From: Neomonachus schauinslandi
Taxonomy: Eukaryota > Chordata > Mammalia > Carnivora > Phocidae
Reading direction: 5' to 3'
Assembly: GCF_002201575.2 (NCBI RefSeq)
Contig: NC_058410.1
Location: forward strand, 37,075,877-37,139,876
DNA length: 64,000 bases
Positions within the stretch are counted from its first letter, which is position 1. Each line of letters begins with the position of its first letter. Positions 57,715 to 64,000 of this stretch are shown here, piece by piece. Under the pieces are notes generated by a model that saw only the letters and a list, made by a program, of their open reading frames with translations, did not search any database and was not told the DNA's origin. The translations under genes and the position numbers were made by a program.

Positions 57715-58175
57715 AATACTGGAATATTATTCAACCTTAAAAAATAAGGAAATTGTGACATATGCTACAACATGGATGAAACTCAAGGACACTCTGCTAA
57801 ATGAAATAAGGTAGACAGAAAAAGACAAATACTGTATAAATTACTTATATGTGTGTGTGAGGGGGATATATATATACACATATATACTCCACTTATGGAG
57901 TATGATTCCACTTATATGAGTACTTACAATAGTCAAAATCACAAAGACAGAAAGAATGGTGTTTCCTAGGGCTGGGGAGAGGCGGAATGGAGACATTATT
58001 TAATAGTATAGAGTTTCAGTTTTACAAGATGAAATAGTTATGAAGATGGATTGTGGTGATGGTTGTAGAACATTATGAATGTATTTAATCCCACTGAACA
58101 AGACACTTAAAAATTGTTAAGATGGTAAATTGTGTTATGTGTATTTTACAATAAAGATAAATTGAAAAAAAAATA
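57165..58175 (+). repeat. Old sense L1M (L1MA-like), right half
   Basis: Resumes where 50282 stopped: 'gggaaaaaagacagtctttt', 'ttagtttaaaatggatcaaa' and 'agacctgaatgtaagaccta', then 3' UTR ('aactcaaggacactctgcta', 'ggcggaatggagacattatt', 'ggttgtagaacattatgaat') and an A-rich end. An internal deletion near 57480-57490 removes ORF2 sequence. It joins the 46740-50282 block across the younger L1. Confidence 0.88.
57678..57711. repeat. (GT)n microsatellite, 17 units
   Basis: Uninterrupted GT run within the L1M 3' region. Likely length-polymorphic. Confidence 0.97.
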
Positions 58176-58546
58176 AGTGCTTAAAAATTTTTTTAAAGAC
58201 CAACTACCTGCATTGTAGATAATGGATCATAAGAAGGCAAGAACAGTTGTGGAAAACTAGTTTTTATTTGCTAGAGTGGGGTGTTATGAAACTTGAAAAG
58301 CTAAGCCATGAAGATGTCTGGCATAAACATATAGATATAATTTTCATTGCCCTGACGATGTAAACTAGTTTGAGTATGTTGGATAAGGCTGGGTTTCAGA
58401 GAAGAAAAAGAAATGTACCCTCTTGGGGACTTAATTGGAGAGGGTAGTAATGGCCAAAAGAATCCCTAAAAGTGGTTTTGGGAAATCTGTGCCTAGTTTC
58501 CTAAATGAAGCCTAAGGAGGTAGAAACCTCATGGAAAAGTCTCTCA

Positions 58547-58610
58547 TTTAAAAAAAAAAAAAAGAAAAAGAAAAAGAAAAAAAGAAGAAGAAGAAGAAGA
58601 AGAAAGAAAC
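58547..58610. repeat. A-rich to (GAA)n tract
   Basis: A-run grading into aaaaag and then gaa units. Confidence 0.9.
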
Positions 58611-58611
58611 T

Positions 58612-58984
58612 ATGGCTTCAGTAACATTTTAAAACTTAACCAGCCCCACCTGCTAGTGTGGATGGCAATCATCTCCCATATGGTCCCACATCACAATAGC
58701 ATGGCAGCAGTAGAGATGCCTGGAAATTATCCTGTGTTGGAAGGGAGATGGAGTCAGTCTTGGCATCCATCAGTTAGGGAGTGATAGGTAAAATGTGGCA
58801 AATGCACACAAAAAGAAACAGATCATTATGAACAAAGAACAACAAAGATGGATCTTAAAACAATAGGGCTTAGAGAAAAATTAAGAAACAGAATGAGATC
58901 TACAACCTTACCATTCATATTCTAGTTATCCTCTCCCTCCATAATTACCAAATCTACAGAAACTCTTTGAATGCTTATTCTTCC
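58612..58984. other. Unassigned noncoding stretch
   Basis: No gene or repeat recognised. Confidence 0.5.
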
Positions 58985-59150
58985 AACTATTCATTCAACA
59001 AATATTTAAGTCCCTATTGTGTACCAGCCCCTGGGCTACGTGCAGGCTATTAAGTGTTGAACAAGATATATTTTATACCCTCAAGAAGCTTAAAATCTAG
59101 TAGGAGAGACAGGGAAATACATAGGCAATCATAATTAAATTGAGTAATTA
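58985..59150 (+). repeat. Ancient repeat (same class as 6516-6690)
   Basis: 'attcaacaaatatttaagtc', 'cctattgtgtaccagcccct' and 'aagcttaaaatctagtagga' follow the same order as the copy at 6516. Family not assigned. Confidence 0.55.
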
Positions 59151-59154
59151 TTAG

Positions 59155-61135
59155 CATTTATTCATTCTCCTTCTTACCCTTTTCATCTTTCTAGGTGATA
59201 TGTCAGCTTAGTAACTGATACAAAGACACACTTGGGAAGAACCATATTAGTGCCTAAGAACCTAAATGACTATAATGGCCTTATGTATGTCAACCAAGTG
59301 AGCAATGTCTTATACATTATCTCTTAGACAGCTGAAACCAATTAAATTTCTTGAGCAGTCCCATGAAATACGTCCTCCACCCAAACATGAACAACAGTAG
59401 GTCCTGACCTTAGTCAGAAAACAGACAACCAAATGTCTTGTGTGCTATCCATCTGTGGTATTCACTAGGACAAGAAGAACCACTTCAAAAAAACAATATG
59501 TGGCATTTGATAAAATAGAAGGTGCTGGAGGGAAGAGGCCATCAGTTCAGTGAAATTAGATGCAGCTGTGAGCCACTCAGGCCAGGGCTATCTGTAAATC
59601 GGTTTTTTTCCTGCCCTGTACATTATATCAATCTACTACAGATCACAAGAGCACAGCCAAAAGCCATATGTTTGGCATCATGTGAACAGCATCTGGTATT
59701 TTTTAAGATACAACTAAAAACGTTGAAAATACAATAAAACAACTGTCATTCACTTAATGCTTATGCTTATATCTTAGCTCATGGATGGTTTTATGACAAA
59801 TAAACAGTTGTATGAAGTCTCAGTTTAGTCACCTTCCTTTATACATTTCTTTCCTTGGTGAATTACATTTTCATCTCTCCTTTTGGCTTGGTCTGAGTGT
59901 AATTTGTATATGTGCGTGTGTGCTACTGTAGATAGTGAAACATTGCTGTATAAGCAGAATGAAACTGTCTTTTCAGGTGGATTCAGCCAAGTAGTCTACA
60001 GTCATAAATATTATTTACACTCAATTCTGTTTACTAAAAGTCAGTAGGGGTCTGGCTAACATGTTTCATAATGTCTAGAATTCAGGCTTATATGGGAGTA
60101 GTAAGGGAAAAACACATGTGGTTGGCACTTAGGAAAATGGACACAGGGAGTTTTGCTGTCCCTTCTGAATTATATATGAACTATCATTCCAGATCAAATC
60201 TACTCATCTAGGCATTTCAACAAATATACCTATTAATAACTGATAGCCCCAAAGCAGTTTATGTAAACCTCAGAGTAGTTAGAAATCTCTTAATTATTGG
60301 TTTAGGAAGACTCAACCCCTTGCTAAAATAAATTAATGATACTGACTAATTCACATCTTCTTTGCAGCTGTCCATAAAATAATGCTGTTAGCCTTAAAGT
60401 TCTCAAGTAGGGACATGTTTGTTTTTTGATGCTGATTTAGAGAAGGATAAGTATACTAATTTTCTTTGAAAATACTTATTATTTTATGTGAAGATAGAAA
60501 AGTTATGATAGGTTTTTTAGTTAGAAAACCAAAGTAAAAAAATAAATAGCAACTCTCCCTTGTAGAATTTGTATATAATTTCCAAAATCAAGGCACACTG
60601 GATATAAGACACCAAATTTATATTTATTTGATTCCTCCAACAACTTTTTCAAAGTTCACTTTTTTCACTGTGATTTATTTGGGAGAGTAGCCAGGATGTG
60701 GCCTGGTCTGGAGATACATAGATTTTGTGTCTAAAAAAGACTGGTACAGTTCACTGGGAGCTAGTACCAAAAAAAGAAGAAAAAAAAATTAGATAGGTTC
60801 TCAGTGGAAAGGAGAAAGACTTAGAATGTATTTATAAAGAAGAAAAACTAGAAAAATCACTTTTTTAGTTATCTAATTCATAACTAAAATTAAGAATTCA
60901 TAGTCTGGACTTACTCTTCACTAGATACTAAATTCCTTAACTCAGTTTATCTCTAAATAAATCACTTAGTCATTTAAAAAGATATAATCTATCTGTAGTA
61001 AATTATAATTATTTTTTAATGATATTTAATACTATTACAAAATAGACTACATTCCAAAAAGTCTGCTCCATTCAAGTGGAGAACGTCATTTTTAATCTTT
61101 TTGCTTCCCACTTTTGTGCTCCCACATTTTATTTA
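59155..61135. other. Unassigned 2-kb noncoding stretch
   Basis: No exon, RNA gene or repeat boundary recognised. A 71-codon frame at 59522-59737 has no domain. Confidence 0.5.
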
Positions 61136-61139
61136 TATA

Positions 61140-61300
61140 CAACTGTAATACTTATCAAGATGAAATACAATTATTTTTGGACTATGAGTTCTTCTAGTAT
61201 CAAGGCCATGTTTTTTTCACCTTTGTACCCCTGGTATCTACCTAGAAGAAGCTAAGTGGGGAAAAAAAGAAAAAGAAAAGGTGTTGAATAAAAGAACAAA
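61140..61300 (+). repeat. L2 LINE 3' end (fragment)
   Basis: 'ggactatgagttcttctag', 'tcaaggccatgtttttttca', 'cctggtatctacctagaag' and 'aaggtgttgaataaaagaac' match the L2 3' end, with a purine-rich insertion. Confidence 0.6.
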
Positions 61301-61304
61301 TTGC

Positions 61305-61790
61305 TTTAAAACAAAAGGAAAAGCCAATTTGGAGACTTTTCTCTAATGTACACTATTCAATCGATTTAAAAATGTAAGCAGTAACCTGTTTAAAGATCTT
61401 GCCTATCTGTGAAGCATGGGCCCAGGAATGTGCATACACTGAGATAGCGTACAGTGTACAGGAATGGATCCAAAGAACTGTGGAAATTGACTAAAGGAAC
61501 TGATGACTTTATGTTCTGAGGACAGAATCTAAAATGGTCAAGTAGTACAAGACCTATGCTGCTTTAACTCAAACAGCCACTGCTAATTTGAGAGGATGGG
61601 GCATTGCAGTAGATTGACAACTTTGACATTCACTTCACAGGGATTTTCTCCCTCCATTGATAAACACTGGATGTTTATTTTATAACTAGGAGACAGTGAA
61701 ACAGTCTGATTAAAGCAGATATCACAAGTAGGGTAGAAGAAAACCTTTGTTTCATATCTGATCACACAGACTGGATTTGAGCTCTTATTA
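61305..61790. other. Unassigned noncoding stretch
   Basis: No gene recognised. The antisense 74-codon frame at 61583-61807 has no domain. Confidence 0.5.
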
Positions 61791-61803
61791 TTAAAGGGTG
61801 TAA

Positions 61804-61970
61804 GCATGGGTGGCTCAGTTGGTTAAGCGACTGCCTTCGGCTCAGGTCATGATCCTGGAGTCCCAGGATCCAGGCCCACATCAGGCTCCCTACTCATCAG
61901 GGAGTCTGTTTCTCCCTCTGACCCTCCCCCCTCTCATGCTCTCTCTCTCAAATAAATATTTTTTTTAAAA
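61804..61970 (+). mobile_element. CAN-SINE, sense, slightly 5'-truncated
   Basis: Begins within the head ('gcatgggtggctcagttgg') and lacks the first bases. Continues 'agcgactgccttcggctcag', 'tcctggagtcccaggatcca' and 'tgaccctcccccctctcatg', a body type I associate with bears and seals. Approximate duplication aaagggtgtaa / gggggtgtaa around 61793-61803 and 61974-61983. Confidence 0.9.
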
Positions 61971-62070
61971 AGGGGGGGTGTAAAACCAAACAAAAATTAA
62001 TTGAACTTAATGTAGATCATGTATGTAGTAAAAAAAAAAAAAAATCAGAACGGTTTAAAATTATAAATTA

Positions 62071-62269
62071 GGGGCGCCTGGGTGGCTCAGGTGGTCGGTT
62101 AAGCCTCTGCCTTCGGCTCAGGTCATGATCGGGGGTCCTGGGATCAAGCCCCATGTCCAGCTCCCTGCTCAGCAGGAAGTCTGCTTCTCCCTCTGCCTTT
62201 CGCCGCGCCGCCCCCCCCCCCATTTCGTGCTCTCTCTCTCTCATGAATAAAATCTTTAAAAAATAAAAT
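62071..62269 (+). mobile_element. CAN-SINE, sense, with a C/CG-rich expansion
   Basis: 'ggggcgcctgggtggctcag', 'cttcggctcaggtcatgatc' and 'ctgggatcaagccccatgtc', then 'tcgccgcgccgcc' running into a long C tract at about 62208-62221, and an A-rich tail. Duplication aaaattataaa / aaaatgataaa at 62057-62067 and 62270-62280, with one mismatch. Confidence 0.92.
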
Positions 62270-62284
62270 AAAATGATAAAAGAT

Positions 62285-63200
62285 GCCTTCTAACACTGAA
62301 TCTCACTCCCCAGGTACAACAACCTTTATATCTAATAAAACCCTATATTTCAAAAAAATGCATTTATAATGTAATTTCTTGATTTATGGATTGTAGGTAT
62401 TATCAAATGAATTTGACTATATGAAAGGTCAGCTTATTTACAAAACTATCTCTTCTCCACATTCCCAATATGGGAAATGGGTGGAATGGTCATTGGGGAA
62501 CTAGGAAGGATGGGCTGGGAAGGTCTATGAGTGGAGAAGTATGAGGAAAATGGTACCAAATGCAACATTTTGAGGTGATGCCAAATTAAAAACTTGGCCA
62601 ACTGCCCAGAGACATCACCAATAAAAAGGGCAAATCAGAAGAAAAGATCTTGCAGCAAAATCAACAGAACAGAGCCAGTCAAGAGAAAAGTTTAGATGCA
62701 ATGGTGGAGGAGGGGCAGAGAAGGACACAGTTTCTGCACCCACAATAACCCCCTGGCAACTCTTACAAAGCTCCTGCCACACAAGAAGCCTGCAGAGACA
62801 GTCCCCTGAGTGGTGGCCATCAGAAGTGGGAATTACAAAACCAGCTAAAAAACTAAAGTAAGCCCTTGAAAGATACTTGTTTAAATCATTTCAATTTTGC
62901 AATAATTCATAAAAAAGAAAATGTTGGCACATTGAAATTCTATAGTGAAGTCTATACCAATTAACAAGCCATCCTGGTGAACCCTAACATTTGAGAGCCC
63001 GGGGGCAAGAATACAAATAGAGGCCAACATACTATATTCTATATATTCAAAAGTTATAAATCAAGACAACTTTTAAATAAAAATAGATTCTCTCTTCCTA
63101 CTCTGACAAATACAACTTCATAACAGAAAGATAAATGTATAAAGCTATGCTTTTTCATATATGACTTAAATTCAGCAAAATGACAGAATTAAATTTAAGA
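62285..63200. other. Unassigned noncoding stretch
   Basis: 62450-62870 is less AT-rich and single-copy-looking, but shows no frame, splice context or repeat landmark. Confidence 0.5.
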
Positions 63201-63213
63201 AGTATTATTGTTG

Positions 63214-63411
63214 GGATGACTGGGTGGCTCAGTCAGTTAAGCATCTGCCTTTGGCTCAGGTCATGATCTCAGGGTTCTGGGATCGAGCCCCGCATTGGGC
63301 TCCTTGCTCAGCGGGGAACCTGCTTCTCCCTCTGTCTGCTGCTCCCCCTGTTTGTGCTCTCCCTCTCTCTCTCTCTCTCTGGCAAATAAATAAATAAAAT
63401 CATTAAAAAAA
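63214..63411 (+). mobile_element. CAN-SINE, sense
   Basis: 'gggatgactgggtggctcag', 'gggatcgagccccgcattgg', 'tgctgctccccctgtttgtg' and tail 'aataaataaataaaatcatt'. Approximate duplication tattattgttg / tatattgttg at 63203-63213 and 63412-63421. The antisense 68-codon frame over it is not a gene. Confidence 0.93.
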
Positions 63412-63424
63412 TATATTGTTGTAA

Positions 63425-64000
63425 AACTGGTCTGTGAGTGGACTGAGTAATAAAACTTATAACTCATAAACTTCTTTAAAAATCATTTTTTTTACCTTCA
63501 TTTCAGCAAAATACATTACTCAAGATTTTTACAGTCTGTGCTATTTTGAAAGGGGTCACTTAAGAATTAAAAATTAAATGTAATCATAAATGTGTACAAA
63601 ATATGAATATTTTTACAAAAATGTTAACTAAGATAATTTTAAAAGTGAAAATATTATCTTGCATGCATATTGTCAAAAAATATTCTTCTAAAGTATTCAA
63701 CATCTACTGAAAGTGAGGGCAAGGTACAAATTATAATTCATATCAAAATTTTAAATATATTTAAATAATGCTAAAAATTTTTTGAAAATGTAATTAAATG
63801 TATTCAATAGTTTATTAAATATCTTAATAAAAATGAAACTTAGCAATTCTAACACTCAGCATCAATCTAATTATATCTGATATGCTTTAGGCATATTACA
63901 TGTATACATATACAGAAATTTAAGTGAACTATAAATTGTAAAATATTGCATAACACTTTTCAGCTGCCTCATGCAAATGTTGTAAATACCATGCTAATCT
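63425..64000. other. Unassigned AT-rich noncoding end of window
   Basis: No gene or repeat recognised. Confidence 0.5.

Noticed and set aside
1..64000. CRISPR arrays, operons, integrons or phage-type systems
   Set aside because: No regularly spaced repeats, tight coding density or bacterial signals. The repeat content is that of a mammalian genome.

Overview
The window reads as noncoding DNA from a carnivoran mammal. It is AT-rich and I recognise no protein-coding exon, functional RNA gene or CpG island. The diagnostic signal is about twenty CAN-SINE copies: tRNA-derived heads (cctgggtggctcag...), CT-rich bodies and AATAAA-rich tails. There are also several L1 3' ends of the carnivore type. 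The SINE sub-types resemble those I associate with arctoid carnivores (bears, seals, mustelids) more than dog SINEC_Cf or cat types, so a bear or pinniped is my best guess; this is inference from memory of the families. Layout: 1-5.5 kb holds an L2 3' end, a MER5-like element, two copies of an unnamed ancient repeat and a long antisense L1M interrupted by a SINE. 5.5-11 kb is mostly unassigned, with MIR/MER5 relics. 11-14.4 kb holds a HAL1/L1-like remnant and other old repeats. 14.8-26.8 kb carries ten CAN-SINEs, including one inserted inside another with both target-site duplications intact. 27-32 kb contains three sense L1M 3' regions. 33.2-35 kb contains a decayed endogenous retrovirus piece (Env transmembrane region). 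36.5-40.4 kb contains two MLT1 LTRs, a short carnivore L1 and two SINEs. 42.5-44.1 kb is antisense L1. 46-58.2 kb is a nested stack: an old sense L1M(A-like), split by an essentially full-length antisense carnivore L1 of about 6.9 kb with a 13-bp duplication, which is itself split by a CAN-SINE. 58-64 kb is mostly unassigned, with three more SINEs near the right end. No genes work together here. Open reading frames in the window are chance frames or decayed L1/ERV/SINE sequence. The interest lies in the insertion history: successive retrotransposition events can be ordered because many still have flanking duplications. I found no evidence of a novel functional system.
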